Source: CAZIDL01 sp964537825 (lineage in GTDB: Bacteria > Bacteroidota > Bacteroidia > Flavobacteriales_D > CAYVSK01). From it: a stretch of 5,867 bases of DNA. Position numbers and translations under genes: made by a program. The notes below the pieces were generated by a model. That model was given only the letters and a program-made list of their open reading frames with translations, searched no databases and was not told the DNA's origin. The stretch covers positions 1 through 5,867 of the forward strand of contig CAZIDL010000104.1 of assembly GCA_964537825.1 (NCBI GenBank), written 5' to 3'. Each line of letters starts with the position of its first letter. Position 1 is the first letter of the stretch. Below are positions 1-5,833 of this stretch, piece after piece.

Positions 1-93
1 GAAGCTTCCAAGGTCCAGCTCCTTCACACCCCCCTTTTCCATGCGTTTCTCGACCTTGTTCTCGATGGGGGGTTCTGTTTCTTGATCCCTCAT
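1..93 (-). CDS. N-terminal fragment of a DUF2480-like protein (runs off the left edge)
   Basis: Only 31 codons are visible, starting MRDQETEPPIENKVEK and ending ELDLGSF at the window edge. An in-frame TAA at 118-120 lies nine codons upstream and no other ATG intervenes, so the ATG at 91-93 is the first possible start. The pattern 'IENKVxx...LDLxxF' resembles, from recall, the start of DUF2480 proteins of Bacteroidota (typically 'I.NKVA.S.L.TFDLED'). That family is often found directly after the DUF59 gene of suf operons, which is the arrangement here. DUF2480 has no established function; its link to Fe-S assembly rests on gene neighbourhood. The fragment is too short to show a conserved core. 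The family name is therefore an inference from a short match plus context, while the presence of a coding region is more secure. Confidence 0.55.
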   Translation of the reverse strand, partial: MRDQETEPPIENKVEKRMEKGGVKELDLGSF

Positions 94-147
94 ATTGGGC
101 CTATCTTGATGAACTTCTTATCCTGTTCGAGGCTATTTTTCCGTAGC

Positions 148-173
148 GTAGGACAAGTCGCGACTTGTCCTAC
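148..173. repeat. Perfect 26-bp palindrome, REP-like element
   Basis: The half-site GTAGGACAAGTCG is followed immediately by its exact reverse complement CGACTTGTCCTAC, giving 13 base pairs with no spacer. It fills much of the 94-base gap between the DUF59 gene and the DUF2480-like gene. In RNA it could fold into a strong hairpin on either strand. No T-run follows it in either direction, so it is not a standard intrinsic terminator. Size, perfect symmetry and intergenic position fit a REP/RAYT-type dispersed element, but copy number cannot be seen in this window. It could still attenuate transcription or protect the 3' end of the upstream message. Confidence 0.75.
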
Positions 174-187
174 TACAAAAGGTGGCC

Positions 188-511
188 TCACAACAGCCCT
201 AGCTCCAGCTGGGCTTCTTCGCTGATCATTTCCTTGCTCCAGGGCGGATCGAAGACCAGGTCGAGCTCCGCATCCTTTACCCCTTCCGTTTGCTTCACCT
301 TTTCCTCTACCTCGGCCGGAAGCGATTCAGCGACCGGACAGGAAGGGGATGTAAGGGTCATCTGAACGTATACGGAGGCATCATCCTTGACCTCAACTTC
401 ATAGATCAGTCCGAGCTCGAAAATGTCCACGGGGATCTCGGGATCGTAAACGGTCTTAAGGACCTGGATGATCCGGTCCTCGAGGGCTTTTTTATCGACT
501 TCCTGGCTCAT
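188..511 (-). CDS. sufT: SufT-like DUF59/MIP18-family Fe-S assembly protein
   Basis: The 107-residue protein is essentially a single DUF59 (MIP18-type) domain. Visible family motifs are DPEIPVDIFELGLIY at residues 23-37, TSPSCP at 54-59 with the conserved cysteine C58, and DPPW at 88-91, with the usual C-terminal SEEAQLELGLL. Members in bacteria (SufT) and eukaryotes (CIA2/MIP18) act in the cytoplasm in maturation of Fe-S proteins, probably in carrying or handing over clusters; the exact bacterial reaction is not settled. The short N-terminus before the domain (MSQEVDKK) fits the ATG at 509-511. In related Bacteroidota this gene usually sits next to sufE, whereas here about 2.3 kb lies between them. 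The 200-base upstream spacer (512-711) holds no gene that I can support and no clear promoter. The family assignment is firm; the symbol sufT follows common usage. Confidence 0.93.
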   Translation of the reverse strand: MSQEVDKKALEDRIIQVLKTVYDPEIPVDIFELGLIYEVEVKDDASVYVQMTLTSPSCPVAESLPAEVEEKVKQTEGVKDAELDLVFDPPWSKEMISEEAQLELGLL

Positions 512-711
512 AGGCTTCTAAGATAAAGGGAATGGCTTGACGGTTCCTATCTATTTCAAATACGTGTGAGGAACTTTTTTGTTCTTAAGTATCTTCATAA
601 TGCCGATCATTCCCGAGCGATCGATCCGAGGTCCGCTTTGAGTGGAAAACTCCACCACGGTATCGGCGTTCGGTGGATCTACCGGAGCCAACTCCCTTAT
701 TCACTCACTTT

Positions 712-1434
712 TTATTTCAAAGTAAGCTCCAGAAGTACTTCCTTCCCTCCTCCCTTACGCATCTCCATCACAATACTGTTGGGGCTTACCTTTTCCATTC
801 GTGCGAACGGGAATCGTGGCACATCAAGTCCCCTTTCTGAAGGGTCCATGACCGGGATCTTTCGGACCGTGCCCTCCGGTGTCACCAGGGCTCCATGCAT
901 CGTCCAAGCCGTTTTCCTCATGATCGATGTCGGTTCCTGGTCCGGGGATACCTCCAAATTTTCCGGATGGTCCATGTATAAGAAGAAGAGCCCCTTATTC
1001 AGGCCAAAGGAGGTGAAAGAGAATTTGTTCTCCGGGTCGGTGAATTTTTGGTGCTTCGGAATGACACGGATCCATTTCTTTTCTAGATCCTGGGATAATT
1101 TGATAACAAAAATGTTTCTGTAATAATAGAACTTTGTGAGTTCTGTATAATACATTTCCATATTGGAATAATTCTCTTCAGCCACGATATAAAAATTCCC
1201 TGAAGTGTCCCTGTGGATGTATTTCCAATCCAAAGACCTGATGCCTACGTTTTTATGGTCATATCCCTTTTCCTTGTTCTTTTCGACGATATCTTGAGGT
1301 CGGAAGAGGTTCAAATGATCTTTGGAAATGGCATGCCATTTCATGTGTCTATAATTCAGATCCTCATCAAAAAAGAAGGAGAAAAACCTTTTACATACTC
1401 TGTTTCTTCGGACTTTTTGTAAGTGCCCGTACAT
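712..1434 (-). CDS. 3' part of a frameshifted gene for an exported protein of unknown function
   Basis: This frame holds the C-terminal part of the gene that begins at 2375. The ATG at 1434 is an artefact of the frame: its first 22 or so codons overlap the upstream frame and read as low-complexity sequence (RFFSFFF). Sensible protein begins at FDEDLNYRH, right after the A6 run at 1369-1374, so the true contribution is about 218 residues up to the TAA at 712-714. It contains a strand-like FYIVAEENY (residues 81-89 of this frame) followed by NIFVIKLSQDLEKKW (107-121), the same pattern that is repeated in the upstream part. Then comes KGLFFLYMDHPENL and a closing MEMRKGGGKEVLLELTLK. From recall, this ending resembles large uncharacterised secreted proteins of Bacteroidota. 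No catalytic motif is visible. It cannot be translated with its signal peptide unless the frame is restored. Confidence 0.7.
   Translation of the reverse strand: MYGHLQKVRRNRVCKRFFSFFFDEDLNYRHMKWHAISKDHLNLFRPQDIVEKNKEKGYDHKNVGIRSLDWKYIHRDTSGNFYIVAEENYSNMEMYYTELTKFYYYRNIFVIKLSQDLEKKWIRVIPKHQKFTDPENKFSFTSFGLNKGLFFLYMDHPENLEVSPDQEPTSIMRKTAWTMHGALVTPEGTVRKIPVMDPSERGLDVPRFPFARMEKVSPNSIVMEMRKGGGKEVLLELTLK
1325..1342. repeat. Perfect 18-bp palindrome inside the coding region
   Basis: GAAATGGCA is followed directly by its reverse complement TGCCATTTC. With a four-base loop the RNA could form a seven-pair hairpin. On the coding (minus) strand it begins 25 bases after the end of the T-rich slippery stretch at 1368-1374. 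That is farther than the 5-9 base spacing usual for frameshift-stimulating structures. It encodes part of HMKWHAISK, so it may be a coincidence of codon use. Confidence 0.6.
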
Positions 1435-2375
1435 AAATAACGGTCGGGGGCTGTTTGTCTAATGGTCATGGAATGGATGGTCTTCTCCCCGGTTTTTATA
1501 GGTTCTCCGGTGAAAATCCCCTTATCGGGAAGGAATTTGAGGATCTCGAAATGTCCGGACCCCTCGGATCCTTCCTCTCCCCGATCCACTTCTCCGATCG
1601 CGAAAAAATCCTTGTCCTCTCCGACCAGAAAACCGTAATAATTCAAACGTTCCTTTTTGTAAGGCATGGTCCCCTTTCCTTCCCAAATGATATCGTAATC
1701 ATTGTCGAGCATGAAAAAACGTATGAAAGCAGAATCTTCTGGTTCGGAGCCTACTTCATCCTCCAAATGAAAAGTTCCAAGAAGGATGGAGTCATTGTTG
1801 GAGCCGTATATATCGTATTTGTCAGCATTTGTAAAGCATAGAAAGCCACATATCCCTTTTTTTGAATCCAATTCATATCCCTTCTTGATCGAGAAAACCC
1901 GTATCGTGTCCGTATAGCTAAGGGATTTCCGGTTGATATTCCGATAATAAAGGAACTCCTGGTCCTTCCCCAAGAATTCTTTTTTGCGCCAAGAGTAGAA
2001 GATCGAAAATCTTCCTCCTTTTTTTTCGCTAAAAAAAGCCGCTTCTGGAGTAACTTTCCGGTCGGGAGCTGACACCTCTTTCCGGTCGATCTCCTTTAGT
2101 TCCGCCAGACTGTATTTCTGAACATGAACGGTGTAAAAATTCTTGCTGAATTTCACGGACAAGACCTCTTCCCCGAATCGATGAAAGGCGACCCCCGATC
2201 GGGTCCGGATCCGCTCATAAGGTTTCCCTTCTTCCAGTCGAACACCGTCCTTGTCCACTTCCATTTCCCCTTGGGTTAAGGCATTGAAGGGAGAGAAGAT
2301 CAAGACCGGAACGATCAAAAAGAAAAAGGCTCGATGGATGATGGGAGATAAGAAGGAAAATTGCTGATGGGCCAT
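1356..2375 (-). CDS. 5' part of a frameshifted gene for an exported protein of unknown function
   Basis: This 339-residue frame starts with a typical signal peptide: basic H14-R15, a hydrophobic stretch at about 16-30 (AFFFLIVPVLIF), and a likely cleavage near NALT-QG at residue 34. The mature part therefore faces the periplasm or outside. It shows a recurring unit: a strand like ILLGTFH (197-203), FFAIGEVD (257-264) or YLCTGTYK (313-320), each followed 15-20 residues later by a second strand such as FIRFFMLDNDYDIIWE. Spacing is 56-60 residues, as in beta-propeller-like proteins. The frame ends prematurely four codons after the T6 run, at a TGA (1356-1358). One extra T would join it to the downstream frame, giving about 554 residues. 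The gene looks more A+T-rich than the suf genes. An A+T-rich block at 2401-2424 (TATATTAAT on this strand) just upstream may be its own promoter. Function unknown; no enzyme motif seen. Confidence 0.75.
   Translation of the reverse strand: MAHQQFSFLSPIIHRAFFFLIVPVLIFSPFNALTQGEMEVDKDGVRLEEGKPYERIRTRSGVAFHRFGEEVLSVKFSKNFYTVHVQKYSLAELKEIDRKEVSAPDRKVTPEAAFFSEKKGGRFSIFYSWRKKEFLGKDQEFLYYRNINRKSLSYTDTIRVFSIKKGYELDSKKGICGFLCFTNADKYDIYGSNNDSILLGTFHLEDEVGSEPEDSAFIRFFMLDNDYDIIWEGKGTMPYKKERLNYYGFLVGEDKDFFAIGEVDRGEEGSEGSGHFEILKFLPDKGIFTGEPIKTGEKTIHSMTIRQTAPDRYLCTGTYKKSEETEYVKGFSPSFLMRI
1368..1374 (-). other. Frameshift site: T6 run, slippery-type T TTT TTG
   Basis: On the coding strand the frame reads TCT TTT TTG ATG and hits TGA three codons later. 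A shift of -1, or one added T, gives TCT TTT TTT GAT GAG and continues for 218 codons. The heptamer T TTT TTG also has the X XXY YYZ form of a -1 slippery sequence. A one-base loss in a homopolymer, either real or a sequencing or assembly error, is the simplest explanation. Programmed slippage cannot be excluded. Confidence 0.7.
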
Positions 2376-2502
2376 TTTATCAATAGATCGGGTAAGAAGG
2401 CATTAATATAAACTTTTTTGAAAGGATCTAGTGACAGGTGTGTCTTCTGATGTTGGGGGAGACTTGCTCCTGTTTATGACAAGGAGGAAAAATACTCAGA
2501 TG

Positions 2503-2643
2503 TTAAAATGAGCTGCTTTCACTTCTTTCGTGGGGGTGTTCATGGTTTTTATCGTCGCTTCCCCCTCCAAAACGAGCATCGAAATGGCTCCAAGGAAAAG
2601 GATCCCTTTTCATCCGACGGTCCGCCTTTTCCGCCCTATCCAT
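2503..2643 (-). CDS. Possible small hydrophilic protein of 46 residues, unrecognised
   Basis: An ATG at 2641-2643 opens 46 codons ending in TAA at 2503-2505. The peptide begins MDRAEKADRRMKRDPFPW, continues SHFDARFGGGSDDKNHEHPHE and ends SESSSF. It is highly charged, with no signal peptide or membrane segment. In its favour: many codons begin with a purine, as in real coding sequence; a weak AAGG lies about five bases upstream of the ATG; it shares the strand of all neighbours and lies in an otherwise empty gap; and an in-frame TGA nine bases beyond the weak site fixes this ATG as the first. Against it: ORFs of this length occur by chance, the opposite strand is also open over nearly the same span, and I recognise no family. 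Confidence 0.3.
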   Translation of the reverse strand: MDRAEKADRRMKRDPFPWSHFDARFGGGSDDKNHEHPHERSESSSF

Positions 2644-2699
2644 AAGCCTTGTTGGAGCCTCTCAGAGCTTGGGTGACTGAACATGACCGAACTGACCTG

Positions 2700-2740
2700 C
2701 TTAAGAGCGATCTAGCCGGAGTTCTGTTCGATCTCTTAAG
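2700..2740. repeat. Imperfect inverted repeat in the gap after sufE
   Basis: CTTAAGAG (2700-2707) is matched by CTCTTAAG (2733-2740). The pairing extends inward through ATC/GAT after a two-base bulge in the left arm, leaving a loop of roughly 17 bases. Directly to the right is the palindrome GGAGCTCC (2741-2748) followed by six T on the plus strand. For minus-strand transcripts from sufE the T-run is on the wrong side, so terminator function is not supported. It could be an RNA structure at the sufE 3' end or a protein-binding site; no partner is visible. Confidence 0.45.
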
Positions 2741-2829
2741 GGAGCTCCTTTTTTCAAGATAATGGGATGGAACCCGCTAATTGAGGATGGTCAGATCCTT
2801 CCGGGAAGCTTGCAGGAAACGCATGGAGA

Positions 2830-3255
2830 TCAACGAGCTTCAAAAGCCAACGCATAAGCTTTCATCTGCTTCACCATGTTGTTAAGGCCATTGGAGCGGG
2901 TTGGGGAGAGATGTTCCCGAAGACCTATCTCGTCGATGAAATGGAGTTCGCTCTTAGCGATGGCATGCGGCTCGTGACCTGATAGCACGCGGACCAGGAG
3001 GGCGATGATCCCCTTGGTGATGATCGCATCGCTATCGGCCTGATAGTGAACTCTTCCGTCATCATCCAGGTCAGCATGGAGCCAGACCTGGGATTGGCAA
3101 CCGCGGACCAGGTTCTCGTCTTTTCGGTGTTCCTCGTCGATGGGTTCGAGGTCCTTGCCCATATCGATGAGGTACTCGTATTTGCTTTCCCAGTCATCGA
3201 AGAGGGCGAAGTCCTCTACCACTTCCTGTTGTTCTTTCTCGATCGAGTCGCTCAT
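2830..3255 (-). CDS. sufE: SufE, sulfur acceptor and activator for SufS
   Basis: The 141-residue protein matches the usual SufE length. SufE takes the persulfide from SufS on its own cysteine and passes the sulfur to the SufBC2D scaffold in the cytoplasm. The acceptor cysteine is C53 in LVRGCQSQVW, and the family motif LSPTRSNGL carries R119. The N-terminal FALFDDWESKYEYLIDMGKDL (written here in two parts: FALFDDWESK, then YEYLIDMGKDL) is the typical SufE opening helix. The ATG at 3253-3255 lies one base after the sufS TGA (3257-3259), so translation is probably coupled and SufE is made in step with its partner. No Shine-Dalgarno site stands out, as is common in Bacteroidota. It appears to be the last gene of the tightly packed block. 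The identification is firm. Confidence 0.96.
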   Translation of the reverse strand: MSDSIEKEQQEVVEDFALFDDWESKYEYLIDMGKDLEPIDEEHRKDENLVRGCQSQVWLHADLDDDGRVHYQADSDAIITKGIIALLVRVLSGHEPHAIAKSELHFIDEIGLREHLSPTRSNGLNNMVKQMKAYALAFEAR

Positions 3256-3256
3256 C

Positions 3257-4498
3257 TCAACCCAACATTTTCACGGCTTTTTTGACGCCGTCCACAAGGC
3301 GTTCTACTTCCTCATGGCTGTTGTAGAACGCAAAAGAGGCCCGGACTGTTCCCGGGATGCCGTATCGGTCCATGAGGGGTTGGGTGCAATGGTGGCCGCT
3401 CCGGACCGCGATACCCATCTGATCCAGAAGGACACCGATATCGGAGGGATGAGTGCCGTTCACGATAAAGGATATCACCGCTGCTTTGTCTTCGTTATCC
3501 CCGATGATCTCCAATCCATCGATAACGCGGAGCCGTTCAGTGGCTAGGGCTAAAAGTTCTTCTTCCTGGGCTTCGATGGCTTCGTAGCCGATCTCCTGAA
3601 TGTAGTCCACGGTGGTGCCCATGGCCACTCCCTGAGCGATGGGTGGAGTGCCCGCCTCGAACTTGTTCGGAAGCCCGGCATAAGTGGTCTTTTCAAAACT
3701 GACCCGGTCGATCATTTCACCACCCCCTTGATAAGGAGGCAAGTCCTCGAGCCAGTCCTTTTTTCCGTAAAGTACTCCGATGCCGGTCGGTCCGAACATC
3801 TTGTGGCCCGAGAATGCGTAGAAGTCCGCATCGAGATCCTGAAGGTCCACTTCCGTATGGGGTACGGCCTGAGCTCCGTCCAGAAGCACCGGCACTTTCT
3901 TTTTGTGGGCTTTTTGGATGATCTCTTTAACAGGATTGATGGTCCCGAGGGTATTGCTCACGTGATTGAGGGCTACCAGCTTGGTCTTTTTGGAAAGAAG
4001 TTCATCGAACTTTTCGCTGTCCCATTCACCCTTTTCGGTCACCGGAAGGATCCGAAGCTTGCATCCCGTTCGTTCCCGGGCCATTTGCCAAGGGACGATA
4101 TTGGAATGATGCTCCATTTCACTGAGGATGATCTCATCTCCTTCCTCAAAGTGCTTTTGAGCAAAAGCTGAGGCGACCGTGTTGATGCTCTCCGTGGTCC
4201 CGCTCGTGAAGATGCATTGCTCTTCAGAGGGAGCGTTTATCAGGGAGGCGATCTTTTTCCGGGCGTTCTCGTAACTTTCAGTAGCTGCTTGGCTGAGGTA
4301 ATGATTGCCTCGATGGATGTTGCTGTTCTCCTGGCGGTAATAGGCATCCAGAGCCCGGATGACCCTCTCTGGTGTTTGAGAAGTGGCGGCATTGTCCAGG
4401 TAAACGAGCGGTTTCCCGTTCACCTCCTGATGGAGCGTGGGGAATTCCTTCCGGACCTTTTCGATATCCAGGGCTTGTCCGGTTTTTAGGCTGCTCAT
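3257..4498 (-). CDS. sufS: SufS, PLP-dependent cysteine desulfurase (group II)
   Basis: The 413-residue class V aminotransferase-fold enzyme converts L-cysteine to L-alanine and leaves a persulfide on its active cysteine. Visible residues: PLP-binding lysine K233 in SGHKMFGPTG, H130 in MEHHSN over the cofactor, D207 and Q210 in LDGAQ, and the catalytic C371 in RSGHHCTQP with R366 and R386. From memory of E. coli SufS, these all fall at a constant offset of seven residues, which speaks for an intact enzyme. The short loop around C371 marks group II (SufS/CsdA) rather than IscS. I chose the ATG at 4496-4498, ten bases after the sufD stop: the protein then begins MSSLKTGQALDIEKVRKEFP, the normal SufS N-terminus. 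The frame stays open to an ATG at 4699, but those 67 extra codons overlap the end of sufD and read unlike any SufS extension. Confidence 0.97.
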   Translation of the reverse strand: MSSLKTGQALDIEKVRKEFPTLHQEVNGKPLVYLDNAATSQTPERVIRALDAYYRQENSNIHRGNHYLSQAATESYENARKKIASLINAPSEEQCIFTSGTTESINTVASAFAQKHFEEGDEIILSEMEHHSNIVPWQMARERTGCKLRILPVTEKGEWDSEKFDELLSKKTKLVALNHVSNTLGTINPVKEIIQKAHKKKVPVLLDGAQAVPHTEVDLQDLDADFYAFSGHKMFGPTGIGVLYGKKDWLEDLPPYQGGGEMIDRVSFEKTTYAGLPNKFEAGTPPIAQGVAMGTTVDYIQEIGYEAIEAQEEELLALATERLRVIDGLEIIGDNEDKAAVISFIVNGTHPSDIGVLLDQMGIAVRSGHHCTQPLMDRYGIPGTVRASFAFYNSHEEVERLVDGVKKAVKMLG

Positions 4499-4508
4499 GA
4501 TCTGATGT

Positions 4509-5819
4509 TCAAAAGTTCCATCCGAAGCGCTCCCTGACAAGGTCCATGGTGAACTCCCTTGCGTTCGCATCGTGGAGTTGGTCCAGAACCTCAGCGGCAA
4601 AGGCGTGAACGAGCAGGGCTTTAGCGCTTTCCTCGCTGATACCGCGTGCCCGAAGATAGAAAAGGGCGTTCTCGTCCAATTGGCCGGTCGTGGATCCATG
4701 GGAGCAGGTCACGTCGTCCGCATAGATCTCGAGTTCGGGCTTGGCGTGAACGGTGGATTTATCGCCCAAAAGGATGTTCCCGTTCGACTGATAAGCGTCG
4801 ATGCGCTGGGCGTCCCGGAACACATGGATCTTTCCGTTGAAGACACCCGTGGCTTGATCGTAAAGGATGCCTTTGTAAAGTTCGTTGGAATAGCAGTCCG
4901 GTTCCTTGTGGTTGACCACCGTGTGGTTATCGACGTGCTGCTTTCCTTTCTCTACGAAGAGACCGTGCATGTAGGTCTCGCAGTTCACATCCTCTACATC
5001 GATGTTCAGGTCGTTCCGGACCAAGCCTCCGCTCAAAGTGATCGTATTGATGCTGAAGCGGCTGTCCCTTTCTTGATAAGCTTGGTCCGTGGCGATCTGG
5101 AACATCGTATCTTCCTCGTATTGGACTTTATCCACAGAGAGCTTGGCGTTCCGCTTCACGATGTATTCGTTCACGGAGTTGTTGAACGATTTCCCAGCCT
5201 CTTTGGAGTGGTAGGAGATGAAGAGTTGGGCCTCGCTCCCTTCCTCGGCCACGATGAGGTGGTGCAGGTTGGAGAACCGATCCGTCCCATCCGTCAGGTT
5301 GATGACTTGGATCGGTCGCTCAGCTTGCCGGTCCTTCCCGATATGAATAAGCGCTCCATCGGTGGCATAGATCCCGTTCAAAGCCGTGAAAGGCTCCGAC
5401 GTATGAAGGGAGCGCGTTCCATAATGGGCTTCGACAACTTCTTTTGCATTCCCTTCCGCCTTCGATAGGCTTTCGATATGGATCCCATCCTGTTCCTGTA
5501 CCTTGGAAAGGTCCTCGCGGAAGAACCCGTTGACGAAGACCAGGCGATCGCGATCCTCGTTGAGGAGGTAGGGGTTGATATCGATCGAGCTTTCGGAAGG
5601 CTGGATCCTATAATCCCCTTTGATCACCTTGTTCACCCGCGTGTATTTCCAACGCTCGACCTTGGTGGTCGGGAATTCCAGTTCAGGGAGAGCTTGGCGG
5701 GCTTCCTGTTGGACCTTTTCCACCCGTTCCGAACCCGCTAAGGGGTTCGCTTCGAACGGTGCAAGCTCATTGAGGAAAGTCTCGGTCCCTGTGAGCTGCT
5801 TTTCTTTCGTTCCTTCCAT
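4509..5819 (-). CDS. sufD: SufD, scaffold subunit of the SufBC2D complex
   Basis: The 436-residue protein belongs to the SufB/SufD family. SufD pairs with SufB and two SufC ATPases to form the cytoplasmic scaffold on which Fe-S clusters are built, and it is needed for iron entry. The N-terminal part carries the family's TTKVERWKYTRVNKV region (residues 51-65). The middle is the strand-rich beta-helix core, including HVDNHTVVNHKEPDCYSNE and KGILYDQATGVFNGKI. The C-terminal part has CSHGSTTGQLDENALFYLRARGI, quoted as CSHGSTTGQ then LDENALFYLRARGI, with C372 and H374 matching the conserved Cys/His pair proposed to take part in cluster formation at the SufB-SufD interface. The length is normal for the family and no frame defect is seen. 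The ATG at 5817-5819 starts 14 bases after the sufC stop. SufB was considered, but the SufB-specific cysteine-rich region is absent. Confidence 0.96.
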   Translation of the reverse strand: MEGTKEKQLTGTETFLNELAPFEANPLAGSERVEKVQQEARQALPELEFPTTKVERWKYTRVNKVIKGDYRIQPSESSIDINPYLLNEDRDRLVFVNGFFREDLSKVQEQDGIHIESLSKAEGNAKEVVEAHYGTRSLHTSEPFTALNGIYATDGALIHIGKDRQAERPIQVINLTDGTDRFSNLHHLIVAEEGSEAQLFISYHSKEAGKSFNNSVNEYIVKRNAKLSVDKVQYEEDTMFQIATDQAYQERDSRFSINTITLSGGLVRNDLNIDVEDVNCETYMHGLFVEKGKQHVDNHTVVNHKEPDCYSNELYKGILYDQATGVFNGKIHVFRDAQRIDAYQSNGNILLGDKSTVHAKPELEIYADDVTCSHGSTTGQLDENALFYLRARGISEESAKALLVHAFAAEVLDQLHDANAREFTMDLVRERFGWNF

Positions 5820-5833
5820 TTCTGATCCGTTCT

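Larger units (their letters stand above)
2376..2829. other. 454-base gap after sufE without a firmly supported gene
   Basis: The stretch separates the tight sufDSE block from the exported-protein gene. It contains a possible 46-codon ORF on the minus strand (2503-2643), an inverted repeat (2700-2740), and an A+T-rich block near 2401-2424 that could hold the promoter of the downstream gene. I see no tRNA or rRNA and no intrinsic terminator for sufE on the minus strand (no hairpin followed by a T-run). The gap is long compared with the 1-14 base gaps inside the operon and may mark an insertion or decayed sequence. Confidence 0.6.

Noticed and set aside
148..173. The palindrome as an intrinsic terminator
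   Set aside because: Neither strand has a T-run directly after the hairpin.
551..610. 19-residue minus-strand ORF (MIGIMKILKNKK...) upstream of the DUF59 gene
   Set aside because: Too short to separate from chance; no family or motif and no convincing start signal.
566..1123. 185-codon plus-strand frame
   Set aside because: It is antisense to the exported-protein gene and its translation has no recognisable feature.
2508..2645. 45-residue plus-strand ORF with AAGGAGG at 2481-2487
   Set aside because: The Shine-Dalgarno-like site is about 20 bases from the ATG, the peptide looks low-complexity, and the opposite-strand ORF fits the operon direction better.
2780..2800. tRNA-like T-loop (GGTTCCATCCC on the minus strand)
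   Set aside because: The flanking bases do not form a T-stem and no acceptor or anticodon arm can be drawn.
4499..4699. Upstream extension of sufS to the ATG at 4699
   Set aside because: It overlaps the end of sufD by about 190 bases and its 67 residues do not resemble SufS; the ATG at 4498 gives the normal N-terminus.
4572..5468. 298-codon plus-strand frame
   Set aside because: It is antisense to sufD, whose protein is clearly recognisable; the frame is a shadow of that gene's codon use.
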